A stretch of 64,000 nucleotides of DNA from Symsagittifera roscoffensis (taxonomy: Eukaryota; Xenacoelomorpha; Acoela; Convolutidae). The notes beneath the pieces were generated by a model that worked only from the letters and a program-made list of their open reading frames with translations, made no database searches and was not told where the DNA came from. Shown piece after piece: positions 48,601 to 59,729 of this stretch. Position numbers and translations under genes: made by a program. Numbering within the stretch: the stretch's first letter is position 1; each line of letters begins with the position of its first letter. The stretch lies in NCBI RefSeq assembly GCF_963678635.1, contig NC_087063.1:39448759-39512758 (forward strand), read 5' to 3'.

Positions 48601-51600
48601 CTCGACACTAGAAAAAAGTTTTGGGATTTTTTTGTGGTTCGAATCACGACTGAAAGGGCTTTAATATGATATATCAATCGACCCATTCCTATGATTAATT
48701 GTGGTGCCTGATTTTGCCTGGAAAAAAAACTGAAGCACACACGAATACAAAGTTCCTCCCCATTTTCAATGGTCGGAACATAAATCGGATATCGTGAAAA
48801 AGAAACTAAAACACATTATAACACAAAATTCCCACTTATTTTCTATAGTGGGGACAAAAAGCGTTTAGTTGTGAATTGGTAAAAAGTTTATTCTCGAAAT
48901 CTTTGTTTCATTAAAGACTCTTGATCAATCGATCGCATGTGACATTTTGGTGTCTAACCTGATTTTGGGTTGAAAATTCTAATTAATTCAATGAAAGAAT
49001 TGATTTAGCAAATGTCGGTCTTTTCTTGAATTATATAATGGTCTTAAAATTTTAAAACGCACATTCAACAAATTAGAGTTAGGCTGAAACTCGCAAAACC
49101 TGAGAAAAGGATAAATTGAATCTTTTCAAGTACCCTTCAAAAATCACCACATTCGACATTTCTCCTTGGTATCTAAAAGTGAATGAACTACCAGGGTATG
49201 CTGTAGTTCCTTCCATGATCCTGAAGTGGTCGGAACAATTGAACGTAGTCGGAATATTCTGTACTGTTAACTTAGTAAACTGATGCTCATCTTCCTCGCA
49301 TCTAATCTTTCAACTTCTCATGTTGTCTTTTTCTGAGTACTGATTTGATCGCCACTTGTGTTAAAACTCAGTTTGTTTTGGAATTTTAGTCCTGCCGCCG
49401 TATGAAATAAGTAAATCTTGCCTTTTTATCTTTAACATTTCCACTTACCAATCTGATGAATCTTGTTGATTATTGTATCTTTTTTTACTGTTTTGATCGA
49501 TTATTAGTTGAACTTTTTTTCCTCTCAACGCGTCAAGGCAATGAGACCATCCCGAGGAACAAAAATAGTTGACTAATATGGTTGCTTTGATCTTCGCAAT
49601 TGTTATAACAAGGCTGCTCATTTTTAGTTATAACTTTTGAGTTTTAACTTCTAGCTTTTTCTTCAGACAAAATTCTTTTTTTAAATTAAGCATGTTCGTC
49701 AATTTTGCTTATACTCGGCCCTGAGCTAAGGTCATCTTTTTTCTTAAGTTCTAAGAAATAATATTAAATAATATCAAATTGAATTTAGGCCAGCAATTTT
49801 GTCATATTAAAATAATACGGGACACTAAATAAATGCCATTGTGTTTACTATACTAGACTTTTTTCCGGTTAGTAACTTTGTTCACAGAAAGGTTTATTTC
49901 GAAGCAAGCTTGAAACGGTAAATTTACAAATATGTATCTTACGTGTTTTGCCTTTATAGGGCTAAAGCTTGCTTTGTAGATGATAGATACAAGTTTTTTC
50001 TGCATGATTTTAATATAAGTTTCGGCTTTAATGCTGTCGGCTTATTTACTTGGTGTTTTTTTATTTGGTTCCAGACAATTTTTGATATTGATTTATTTTT
50101 GAAAAGGTTTGCTTGAAATTATAAAATCACTTCTCCGACCTTCTTTGAACAATCATAATTTGAATTTTTTTTCGAATTTTTTGAAAGTTTTTTCCGAGTT
50201 GTTTTTATCTTATCAAAAAAGCTGTTTGGAATATTTATCTCGATAATTCTTGAGCGGGTTGATGTTCTAATTATATTCTTTTGAGCGAAAATTATTTAAA
50301 TCATGAGTTTGTTCGCAGTTTTCTTGGTGTAAATTTCAATCAGTTTTTCCGTCAATTCAGTTTTTTTGTCAAAAAGTGCTTTCTAGCCTATAATTTTTTT
50401 AGAAGGTTAATTTCTCTATGCAATAGCCTCAGTTTTAGGAGGCTTCAAGTGCTATAAGATCGAAAATTACCTTGAATCAAATTTTGCTTGTAACTTTTAG
50501 ATTTTTTTCACATTTCAAAATCTATTATACATTTAAATGCGGGCTTCATTATCTCGTCATGTTTAAGCTTTTTCAACGTATTGTTTTTGAATGTTTAACG
50601 GAAGAGTTTTTGCACGTTCAAGATATATCGCATTTTGCAATGCTAAAGATTGTTTTTTTTCGATTTTCCATTTTGAGTACAGAGCTCATTGCATCGAGTG
50701 TTAAATAAGCATTATAATGGTGTGATGCTGTTAGGGCTGGCAATTCTGAATGCCCAGGTTCTTTTGGTTCACCAGATACGACGATTTTTGAGAAAATTTT
50801 CAGAAAACGAAATTAAAAAGTAGTTCACAAAATTTGAAATTTCGAACCCTGTAGTTGGTTAGTGTCAGTGTACTCTCAAGGATTGCGCTTCTTGCCTCTA
50901 AATATGACTGCTCAATTCTTTGTAGTTTTCGAGATATGACGTTTTTAGGTCAATTTTTGTTTGAAAAAATGCTCATTGAACATTTACGTAACTTTTCTCA
51001 TCTCAAAAGTGAGGCTATGTCAGGGTACTCTCAGGAGTTGCGAATTTTGCCTCCAAATTTGACTGCTCAAGTCTTTTTAGTTTTCGAGATGTTTTTTGTG
51101 ATTTTTTTCAAAAAATTTTTTAGATAATTTTAAAATTCCCAACTCTGTAGTTGGGCGCTGTTTTAGTACTCTCAGGGGTTGCGAATCCTACCTTCAAGTA
51201 ATAATGCTCAAATCTTTGTATTTTTCGAGATATAACAATTTTTATGGCTTTTCAAAAAAGTTTTAGAAAACTTAATTTCGAAGTCTCCAAATTTCAGTTT
51301 TCCAACATTGTAATTGGGTACTGTGAGAATGCTCTCAAAAGCTGCAAATCTTGCGTTCACATGCGACTGCTCAGTTGCTTTTAGTTTCCGTCATGTGACA
51401 TTTTTTATGTAATTGTAAAATTTTTCAAAGAATTTCGATTAAAAAAAACATCACAAATTTTTATGGTTTTTTAAAATTTGATTAAGGAAAAACTTTTTAA
51501 TATAAAGAGCTTTACAAAGTTTGAAAATACCAACCCTGTTTTTGGGTGCTGGTAAAGTACACTCAAACGATGCAGATCTTTTTTCCATTATATGCTGTTT

Positions 51601-54600
51601 CCTATGAGTTGCCAATAATTAGAAACACCAGAGGTCCGTTGCATGTTTGTTACTTCATTTTCGTTATTTGTTTCTAGTACACTTGATGTTTTCCTCTCGT
51701 TCTGCCTTCTGTTTTTTAATTAATTTTTTTGTTTAAGTGTAAATAAGTTAATGGAACGTTTTATACCTACCAATTTTTTCTGATGGTGCAAAACAATGAA
51801 ATAGACGAGTTTTTTCACCAGCATCTTTCTTTTGGATAATTTTTTCGTCTTGGTTTGTTTGGCTGAGTTCAGAGCAAACTTTCGTCCTAATTTCTTGTGA
51901 TATATGAGCAGTTTTGTTGTTAACCAGTTCAAAAAATTGTCACAAAATTTTTTGGTGTTATAGAATCCCAACGCAAAGGTGGAGCGAAGCTTCGCATCAC
52001 TTGCGATACAAAAATGTATGACCATGATTACCAGCAAATGAAAAGACTGGTTGAATGAAAAAAAGCCCAAGTTTAATGCAATTTTTGCGCTGCAGCAACA
52101 AAGCCGACAAAAAATAGCAGACAAACAGCCAGCTAACAAAGCTTTTTTTTGACGCGCGGACAATTTTCCGCTTAAAAAAACAGGTCCTGGCCGGATTTGA
52201 ACCATTGACCTTCGAACCTTTGATTTTATAGGCAAGTGCGTTACCTCTTCACCACTTGCACGAAAGAACTCTGTTAAACTAGTTGGTAACCCAAAAAAAG
52301 TATACTCTGGCTTAACAACGCTTGCTAATTTCAAGCGTAATGAACATTTATCCTGGTTTTTTCTCTAAATAATTACAGCTCGTTAATTTTTCATGTTAGT
52401 TCAATGCTGACTGCTGCGTTCCGATACAGGTTTTAATCAAAATGAGGATCATTTTGAGACAAACATATGATAATTTTGGGTGTTGTTTATCGGCGTTTTT
52501 TCATATGTTTTAACGATTCGGTTGCTTTCTGTAGAGCAATTGATGCGAAAATGCAAAAAAAAATTTAGCCTTAAGGGACACTCTAGTCTTTCATGGCTTC
52601 TCTCTCATTTATACAAGCAGTCTTGTCCATAAAGTCATTGTGGTTCATAAAGTCACTGCCAATTAACGGTAATGAACGTAGTAAGTACACTTATACAGGT
52701 CTTGCTAATTATTGTTTTTTTTTTAAATGAAAAAGTGTTGGAATTTGTTCACGCTCAAGTTTGATTTTTAAGAAAGAAAGAAAGAATGAATTTGTTTTTC
52801 CGATAGGTAGGTACATTCATTGACAGAATAAACATAAAATTCAATAATAAAGTACATATCGGAAGGGACAACTAACGAGACCATGAGGGTCTATTGACAG
52901 CTGCCCTTGAATATCAAATCCATGGTAGATAGCATCATGAAACAAAGGAAAACGAAATTAAAAAAAAATCCAATATACTTAAATATCACAAGTACATTAA
53001 CAATTTTGAAATAAAATGTAGAATGCGTAATAAACAGCGCTGAACACAGCGCTAAAATCAATGTTTTGACGCCACATCCCACTGGTTGTACACTGACATC
53101 AAATTTTTTTTTCTTTGAAAATTTTGTAAGAAATTTATTGAAGTTTCAGAAAAATTCCAAAATTGTTATAACTCTAAAACTAAGAGACTCTGGACCGTCA
53201 TATTGTTCCACATAATTCGCAACTCACAGTTATTAACCCTGTAGCCTTTACCCATCTCAGTGAAGTTTCTTGTTTCTTAACAGGTATCCTTTTTTAAATT
53301 TATGATAAAAACTTCTAATTTTCGTTGTTTGCATTTTCTAACCCTTCTTTGAGTAAGCACCTTGTCTTAAGCAGATTGAAAAGTCTAGATGTTTCTTTCA
53401 GCAGGTTTAATTTATCCCTACGAGTTTCTCGTAATGGATTTTCAAAACTGAATAACTTATTCAACAAATCTTCACCGTGGAGATTATTTATCGATCCTAG
53501 TACGAAAATCAGTAACTCATAGACCTGAAGCTCGTGCACTGTTACCAGTTGCTGTTTCACGAAAACTTCTTCTGAGTGGTCAGTACGTTTTCTAAATTAT
53601 ATCTATTTCAATATCTTTTTCTGAAGCATAAAAATTGGCAGCAAGGAGGAAAAACTACAACAACCGTATACAAGAATGCCATACTAGATAGTTGTTTTTG
53701 ATGTTACTACGATATTAATCTAAAAGCTGATGTCGAGGTGTATAAAATCGTAGCTTTGAAATAATGCCTGATTGTTTTGCTAATCGCAGTTTTACTTGGT
53801 CTATGTGGGAGACAAATGGTAGTTTTAATCAACTTACACCCCCAAATACTTGAAAATCGGTTCAGTTTTGATATTATTTTTGTTTAATTGAGAAGTCATG
53901 AACTGGAGGACTTTGCATTCATTTGTACTGTTTTATCCATATTTATATCAGTTTTTTGGCATTAAGTCAATAATTCAGTTTACAATCAAAAAGTCTGCTT
54001 GTCCCAATGCAATTACATTGATGTGATCCACAGAAAGAGCAATTTCAGATGATTTACAGACATGAGATAGGAAACTGTTAAGGCCCTAAAAAATATCCTT
54101 GAGGAACACCACGGGATATTGTGGACCAGTTAGAAGATATTCCATTCATTTCCAGGCGTTGCATTTTTTCCCTTAAGTACGAACTAAACCAATTGTAGGG
54201 ATTCCCTCTAACACCCTTTGATAATAAAAGGGGATGTTTTTTTGAATGAAATTCTTTTTTCAAATCAAAAAAAGTAAATATATTTTGCTCGCCGCATGAC
54301 CGCTTTTTTCAGTAAAATCAATAAGTGCGTCAATCGTACGTACTATGCTTCGATCAAAAACCGATTTTTCGGCAATAAATCAGAACTTTTTAAGATAATT
54401 GTAGATTCTAGTGAACATGGTTCTTTCAAAGATTTAACTCCGGGCAATCAGGAGCGATATTGGTCGGTAAGTGTTTTCATCAACCCTAGATCCATTTTTA
54501 TGCATCGGGATAATTTTTGCTCTTTTCAATCTATCGGGGAAAGCGAATTGCAGGAAGCACTTGTTAATGAGCGAAGTTAAATAAGGAACTGTAGCAGGTG

Positions 54601-57600
54601 CCGATAATATAACTTATGTTGTTGATATTGCCATATCTCGATGATGATTTATTGTCGAGATTATGGATTTTTGCCAGAACTTCGAGTTCTGTTACTGCAT
54701 ACAAAAACACAAATTGTTCAGCTTGGGTCAAAGGTGTTGATGGCAGGCAATCCATTTTCGTTTTATGCTCGGTGCCAATTGCTGAGAAAAATCTATTGAA
54801 TTTTTCAGCAACATCAAATGTTGATGGAGTATTGCAATGCTCCAGACACGATTCTAGTATTGGCGCATCGGTATCATTTAAGTTTTTTTCCGCTAAAACC
54901 GTTTAGCAGTTTAAAAGTGTCTTGAGTCTCCAATACAAGCAGAGAATTTCTTACGATTTTATTTTCTTTTTGCCCACTTTATTTCTTCTTCCAGCTTGTC
55001 TCGCAATTCTTCGAATTTATCGAGTAAAAATGGGTTGCTGGATTGATTTTTCCATAAATGATGAGCTTTGTTTCTTTTGGTTTTAAAATTTTTTCAATGC
55101 GTTGTTGAACCGTTTCAGTTTTTCGAAATCCGTTTTTGTGTTTATTCGAATGGGTGCATAATATGTAATAATTTCATCAAAAACAGTGGCAAAATTGTTA
55201 AATGATGCAGAAGGGTCAGAATTTATTACATTTTCCCTTAATTGTGCTTGCAAATTGCTAATCTACTGGCAGACGCTTGTTTATCTTTACCAAATTGTAG
55301 ATCACAAAAAGATTGATTTTTTCTGTTGTTATTTAAACTGAGTGGAGTCCATTGTAATAGGATCGGGTAATGATCGGAAAAACTTTGGTGCTCTAAAACC
55401 TGGTGATCTGTTCGAGTTAAATTTAGATTTTTGAAATGATCCAGACAGTTATTTGTTGTTTTTAGTAACTTTTGTTGCTTTTGTATCTCCTAATTCATAG
55501 CCATTTGAGAAATTACAGCTCAGGTTATTTTCGGATAGCTAATTGGTCTTAGAATTATTCATATTAAAATCACCACAGGTTATATGGTAACGATTGCGAG
55601 TAGTTGTCTTCCAATAAATTATCTAGTTGAACGGTAAAACCGAGTTTGTTTATTCTAGGAGGGTTGTACATCACATCAATTTTAAACCCGTTGATTCAGA
55701 TGACCTTTCAGAGGGCCAACGTTCATGTAGCACGGAAATTTTATATTTGGGAGGGGGCCTCCGGTTGGTAGAAAACACCAGTAAAGCAACTCATAACATC
55801 ATCAAAACTATAATCAATTAGATGACCGCACGGTTATTTTATTGGTATAAATATCTGTTCTGTACTGGAAGAAGATAATTCTTTCTCTGGACCAAGCCGC
55901 CGCAATTCGCTCGTCAGTTTTCATCAGTTTGAGGAAGTTGAGTGTAAATCTTCGAATATTTTAACATCTTTTGTGCTCTCTCTCTCGTTCAGTTGAGGCT
56001 TTTGCAACCCGTCGACAAAAACGAACAATGATAGGTTTTGTTTTTCCTCGACCCGGTAGATGATGGGCAGTTGATATATCCTGCTCGGTGATATTTGCTC
56101 CAATCTCAATTGCAATGTTCAGTACTTTAATTGTCGTTCCTTCCATTGTTTCATGGCTCCCGCTTTCCAGCAACTCAGCTTCAGATAGGCTCTTGAGGTT
56201 GCAGCGCCTTTCTTCGGAGCATAGCCGTTTTTTTTTTTACTTTTTTTGCTTCAGAGAACTTGTTTCTTTATGTCTTCAGTAGCAACATTGATCATATTCG
56301 CCATCAACTATTTCATCTCATGTTTCAGACTTGCAAACATAGTTGGGATTATATCGTTGATCATTGCTTTGATGGTTGTCTGGATCATCTGCACTAGGTT
56401 GTTATCTTCTGAGGTTTTGTGTTCGATGGGACTCAGAACTCTTCATACTCGTTTGTGGCTCGACTTCGGGATGGGTGTCTGGCCTGGGTTTTTTAGCGTG
56501 GAAACATTGTCTCCGGCTTGGAAATGGGTTTCTGATTGGGTGTTTGATGTGTATCAGGATATGAGTCATTGTTTTATTGAATATCAGTCATGATCACTTA
56601 CAGCTTGTTTAATAAAATTATCACAAAATTTCGAGCGGTTTGACGTGTGATTTATTTTCAAGTTCAATGCATTTTCATTGTTAAAAAGAAGGCAAACTCC
56701 ACTATCGAACAGCAAAATTTCAAAGGTCACGAAAAACGTGATCGACTTCTAATTTAGAAAAAGGAAATTATTTATCAGATATCCCAGCGAACTAAAAATT
56801 TTGCCTAATGATCTAGTTTTTTCAAATTGGGTTAGTTATAACAAAAAAGTGTTCATCATAAATTGTCTGCGAATTGAAAGAGCTTTTAGGCCGTCTATTT
56901 TTTTTTCTCCGGAGGCTCAATTTTACTTTTCGAGGTTTGACGTTTGATTTTTTAAAGTTCAGTTCAAGGCATACGCCACTTTCGAACTACAAGAGTGTAA
57001 AGGTCACGAAAAACGTGATCGACTTCTAGTTTTGAAAATGGAGTTTGTTTTTCAGATTCCGCAGCGATATAATTTCTTTAATCCAGATTTCTGCAAATGG
57101 GTTAATTTTATCAAAACAACTTCCACTAACACATTCGACCTCTTTTGTTTGAGAAGTTAGTTATATTATAAATAGGAAGGCTTCGCTTAATAGCGTTTTC
57201 ATTTCAGTTGAGAAGATTCTGGCGTTCACGGGATCGACAGCAGGAATGTTGATTTCGATGATAGTGCCCTCCATCATCTACTTGAAGGTGCTCCCCAAGG
57301 GGGCGCCGAAGAAGGCCAAGGTGACTCTGGTGTGTGGTTTGCTCCTCATGGTAATAGGCACTCTCAATGTCCTCTCCACTACCTCCTCCAACTCGGACAC
57401 TATCACTCAGATTCTATACGAGAAGAGTCTCAGGCGACCTGCCATGTTCAAAATTGGTAATATATCTGTGGATATTTCTCAACGGTTTGGACGTTTTTAC
57501 TAAACTATCCCAAATTTTTGCCCTGCCAGCAGTTTTATATCGGTTTTTATTAGTTGCTGCAAAAAAAAACGAATTTTAAATTATGATAGATTTTGATTTG

Positions 57601-58737
57601 AAAGAGTTGTGATACGAGAGCTATGTTGAACCCATTCCTTGGTATTTTTGTCTCCATTGAGTATCTGAAATGTACGTACTTTCTGATTTTTGTACGCTGT
57701 GGCTATATGTTTCAGATGACGCGATAAAAGAGGACTACCTGAAACAAAAGAAAATGATTGAAGAACAAATCGCAGCACAGGAGCAGAAATTGGCCCAAGA
57801 CGAGGAAGAGTTGAAGAAACGGAAAGAAGATCTGGTGAAGCAGAAAGAAGAATTGATTGGGCAGCCGCAAAAGCAAGAAGAGCCATCGCTAGCAGACAAG
57901 AAATCAGCAGGTGAACCACCAAAGGAAGAGTCTCTTTCAAATCTCAATGCAAATGAAGCAGAGGAGCAAAAGAATAAACCAAATGAATCAGGTGTGGACG
58001 CCAAGCCAGATTCCCACCGAGCCGAAAACAAGTTACCAATGGAACCTGTGGAAAACAAGCAGGATGTACAGATCGAGGAAAAACAGGCTCCAAACATTGA
58101 CGAAAAAAGCAATGCTGAACAACAACCAGTTCAACACGAGGAAGTTAAACAACCAAGTGCTATTGCTGCTGATGTCCAGAAAGAAAATCCAATACAGGCT
58201 CCAAGGAGTCAGAATATACCGCCTGTGGAATCAGTTAATGAATTGAAAAACAGTAATAAAAAGGTCAATAATATCGGGTCATTGTCCAATAATGTCCAAA
58301 AAGAGAAGGAGTCGATTGTTCCAGACCCGAATAAAGCTCAGCAGCCAGTAAACATACAACCTGAACCACCGCAAGAGGTTGCACGAGAACATGTTCCGCC
58401 AAATGTCATCGACATTGCACCAAAACCAGATGTTAATGCAGCTCCGAAACCAGATAGTGGCAATGTAAACGTTGCGGCTAAAGCCGACAATGTCAGCGTA
58501 AACCTAGCTCCGAAATCTGAAAATAATAACGTTAATGTAGCTCCTAAACCAGAATCTCTAGATGTTAATGTAATGGCGAACAAGGAGGCTCAACCAGCTG
58601 CAGTTGTAGACCCGAATGACCTGAAATTGAATGCGAAGCTAGATCAAGCTGGACAATCAGGCGTGGTAGAAGATGCAAAGAATTTCGCGGAAGGCAATAA
58701 AACAGCTTTAAAACCTGGAGATTTACCTGCAAAAACG
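39571..58737 (+). CDS. SLC38A10: SLC38A10-like amino-acid transporter with long C-terminal tail, 3' end uncertain
   Basis: A member of the amino acid/auxin permease family; vertebrate SLC38A10 transports glutamine, glutamate and related amino acids. ATG 39645. Coding parts: 39645-39839, 40310-40427, 41929-42068, 42902-43042, 43301-43540, 43909-44097, 45378-45544, 45791-45855, 57208-57456 and 57716-58737, giving 842 codons in phase. Eleven hydrophobic segments are visible, from VNLANSIVGVSLLSMPYAL (TM1) to VTLVCGLLLMVIGTL (TM11). NSIVGVSLLSMP, FFVVIGD and GILIPHVEKIL match the family. Exon 7 adds a hydrophilic loop of about 55 residues between TM8 and TM9. The last exon encodes a coiled coil (about 503-560), then a Glu/Lys/Pro/Asn-rich tail with four 11-residue repeats. 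It ends at a GTAAGT donor. If that is not used, the frame stops at 58767 after ten more residues. Exon 1 starts after an acceptor at 39570. Confidence 0.9.
40653..41082 (+). mobile_element. hAT-type MITE with 8-bp target-site duplication
   Basis: A 430-bp element in SLC38A10 intron 2. It starts CAGGGGCGGATCTAG and ends with the near-complement CTAAATCCGCCCCTG. ATTCGACC flanks it on both sides (40645-40652 and 41083-41090), the 8-bp duplication that hAT transposases produce. CAGGGGCG is a common hAT terminus. It has no coding capacity and long G and C runs next to each end, so a transposase in trans is needed. A truncated relative lies in the TMEM30 intron. Confidence 0.95.
41091..41928. other. 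Remainder of SLC38A10 intron 2
   Basis: No gene or named repeat recognised; short frames only. Ends in a clean TTTTTCAG acceptor. Confidence 0.5.
42555..42625 (-). repeat. tRNA-derived SINE head, minus strand
   Basis: On the minus strand an A box like TAGCCCAGAGGTTACA (42601-42616) precedes a perfect B box GGTTCGAACC (about 42564-42575). This is the same core as in the family B repeats. It lies in SLC38A10 intron 3. Confidence 0.65.
44150..45180 (+). repeat. Three copies of dispersed repeat family A in SLC38A10 intron 6
   Basis: Copies begin at about 44150, 44500 and 44775, all in + orientation, with GGAAGACAAATTCC, TATCAAGCAGC, CCCAGCGAA, AAAAAGTGCCAATC and ACTCTTATATAGGTCTTGCT. The third copy matches the one at 20505 closely and has the same T tract ending in CAGGAGAAAG (about 44820-44840), again resembling a 3' splice site. 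Confidence 0.8.
46190..46540 (+). repeat. Dispersed repeat family C copy
   Basis: Fragments CCATTGAAAATGGGGAGGAA, CCACGCAAAATAAGG and GACCTCTCAGTCGTGATT. The reverse complement recurs at 48540-48800 and 14385-14575, and in this orientation at 37110-37260. It lies in SLC38A10 intron 8. Confidence 0.6.
47040..47290 (+). repeat. Composite repeat (family B) fragment
   Basis: Starts GCAAGGGTATTGCAATCGGG and includes TATATCGGCTTAGAGACC. The tRNA-like core is absent. Confidence 0.55.
47291..48269. other. SLC38A10 intron 8 segment without recognised content
   Basis: AT-rich; the only longer frame (47514-47783, +) has no recognisable domain and no splice context that would join it to the transporter. 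Confidence 0.45.
48270..48800 (-). repeat. Dispersed repeat family C copy
   Basis: Matches 13620-14575 in order and orientation. It contains GTGCAAGTTGCACA and a local duplication (TGCGTGGTATGATGAAACGATC near 48360 and a variant near 48432), then ACGAATACAAAG. Non-coding. Confidence 0.6.
49850..50110 (+). repeat. Composite repeat (family B) fragment
   Basis: TACTAGACTTTTTTCCGGTTA, cut here into the familiar ACTTTGTTCACAGAAA, and TGTCGGCTTATTTACTTGG follow the family order. No tRNA-like boxes are seen. Confidence 0.45.
50845..51600 (+). repeat. Degenerate tandem array, unit roughly 140-230 bp, five copies
   Basis: Each unit has a CTGTAGTTGGG-like phrase, then TACTCTCA (50871, 51026, 51167; diverged at about 51330 and 51558), then GTTGCGAATCTTGCCT, GACTGCTCAA and TAGTTTTCGAGATATGAC. 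Spacings are 155, 141, 163 and 228 bp. No reading frame runs through the units. Confidence 0.75.
52180..52266 (-). repeat. tRNA-derived SINE head, minus strand
   Basis: On the minus strand AAGTGGTGAAGAGGTAACGC (A box) and GGTTCAAATCCGG (B box), followed by CCAGGACCTG and a T run, as in the 33505 copy. The minus-strand frame 51720-52334 passes straight through it and is therefore not a gene. Confidence 0.65.
52672..52745 (+). repeat. 5' piece of repeat family A
   Basis: AATGAACGTAGTAAGTACAC, TTATACAGGTCTTGCT and a T tract match the left ends of the copies at 20505 and 44775. The rest of the repeat is missing. Confidence 0.65.
53290..56580 (-). pseudogene. Decayed CR1/L2/jockey-like LINE inside SLC38A10 intron 8
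   Basis: Read on the minus strand, right to left. The ORF1-like part (about 56520-55924) has TMFASLKHEM, KKSKKKK and DISTAHHLPGRGKTKP. The endonuclease remnant has ITCGDFNMN near 55570. Reverse transcriptase pieces are TELEVLAKI near 54680, GNPYNWFSSYL near 54190 and SRGVPQG near 54100. A C-terminal tail with HELQVYELLIFVL is near 53520. Stops and frameshifts break every domain. Nearly the full element length remains, so it decayed after a long insertion. It is opposite to the host gene and wholly intronic. Confidence 0.8.
56635..57160 (+). repeat. Two copies of dispersed repeat family A just upstream of SLC38A10 exon 9
   Basis: Copies at about 56635 and 56930, + orientation, with GAAGGCAAACTCCACTATCG, CACGAAAAACGTGATCGACT, CCCAGCGAA and CAAATTGGGTTA. 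The second lacks its left end. They end about 50 bp before the 57208 exon. Confidence 0.8.
58441..58572 (+). repeat. Four in-frame 33-bp repeats in the SLC38A10 tail
   Basis: Four consecutive 11-residue units (residues about 744-787): APKPDSGNVNV, AAKADNVSVNL, APKSENNNVNV and APKPESLDVNV, preceded by a shorter APKPDVNA. The pattern is A-P/A-K-x-D/E-x3-V-N-V. The DNA units differ at many third positions, so protein-level constraint is plausible. Prolines argue against a continuous helix. Confidence 0.9.
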
Positions 58738-59039
58738 GTAAGTTCCAAACCATTTTTGAACTTGTAATTTATTAGGATAAATAAGGAATATAATATTTGT
58801 TCTTCGATTGAAAAATTTGCGTTTAAAATTCTGTGTTTAGTCATTAGTAGTTATTTAATGACAATGAGCGAAGTTAAAACTTTTACTTACATCGTCTGAT
58901 TTTTTCTTCTGGAAAAAGTCGAAAGTTTTTAACGGTCAAATTTAATTTTTTGTGTTGTCTTTTTTGGCTCCATTTTTTTATATAAAAAGGAACTAAGGTA
59001 GGTCTCCACTAAAAAGTTTTAGGGGCTGAGTTCTTACCT

Positions 59040-59640
59040 TTGCAATCAGCAAATACCCTTGCTACTAGACAAGCAAATACCCTTGCTACTAGCAATCGGG
59101 TACTAGACTTTTTTCCCGTAAACAACTTTGTCCACAGACTCTTTGGACTCATGGGGGTACCTTCCTTGGTTAATAATGAATTCAATTTTTGTAGTGTATC
59201 TTCCACACTTAGCCTGGTGGTAACGAATACGCCTAGGACGGCAAAGGTCCTGGTTTCAAATCTGACCAGGATCCGTTTTTTTTTTTCAAAGGGTAATGCT
59301 CCGGTTCACAAAAAATTCGGCCTATTTTGGTCTGCTTGTGTTTTGTCGGCTGAATTGCCTTATCTAACAATCGTTTATTTTAGCTGGAAACAATTTTCTC
59401 TGCAGTTGTTTTTTAACCATTTTAAGAATCCTGCCAAATCGAAGTTTGCTTTTCACATTGGTTGTAATTTTACCAACTCGATTTCTTAAAACTTTTTCGT
59501 CTTTTTTATCCGCTTGATAAAAGTCGGCCTAGTTAATATCGACCTAATGGCCTACTATTGCGTCTTTGCTTCCGAAAAAAGTTTTTGTGCGCGTGTGTTT
59601 GCTCTGAGAGGATAGTTTTTATAAGTTAAGAATTTTGTGA
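59040..59640 (+). repeat. Composite repeat (family B) copy with tRNA-like core
   Basis: Opens with a duplicated AAATACCCTTGCTACTAG (59051 and 59076), then CGGGTACTAGACTTTTTTCC. A box-like TTAGCCTGGTGGTAACG lies at about 59210 and B box-like GGTTTCAAATC at about 59252, followed by TGACCAGGATCC and the TCGGC body phrases. Lies after the last visible SLC38A10 exon. Confidence 0.75.
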
Positions 59641-59729
59641 ATTTTTTTTTGGCATGAAGGGTTTCTTCTCCGGATTTTTTGGCTTATTTAACGCTTGTTA
59701 ATTATAAATTCAAATCCAATCAAACATCC

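Noticed and set aside
51720-52334. 204-codon minus-strand frame
   Set aside because: It reads through a tRNA-derived SINE head and flanking repeat sequence and has no domain; its length is chance in AT-rich repeat DNA.
56246-56593. Plus-strand frame with membrane-like segments
   Set aside because: It is the antisense of the ORF1 part of the decayed LINE, which reads coherently on the minus strand.
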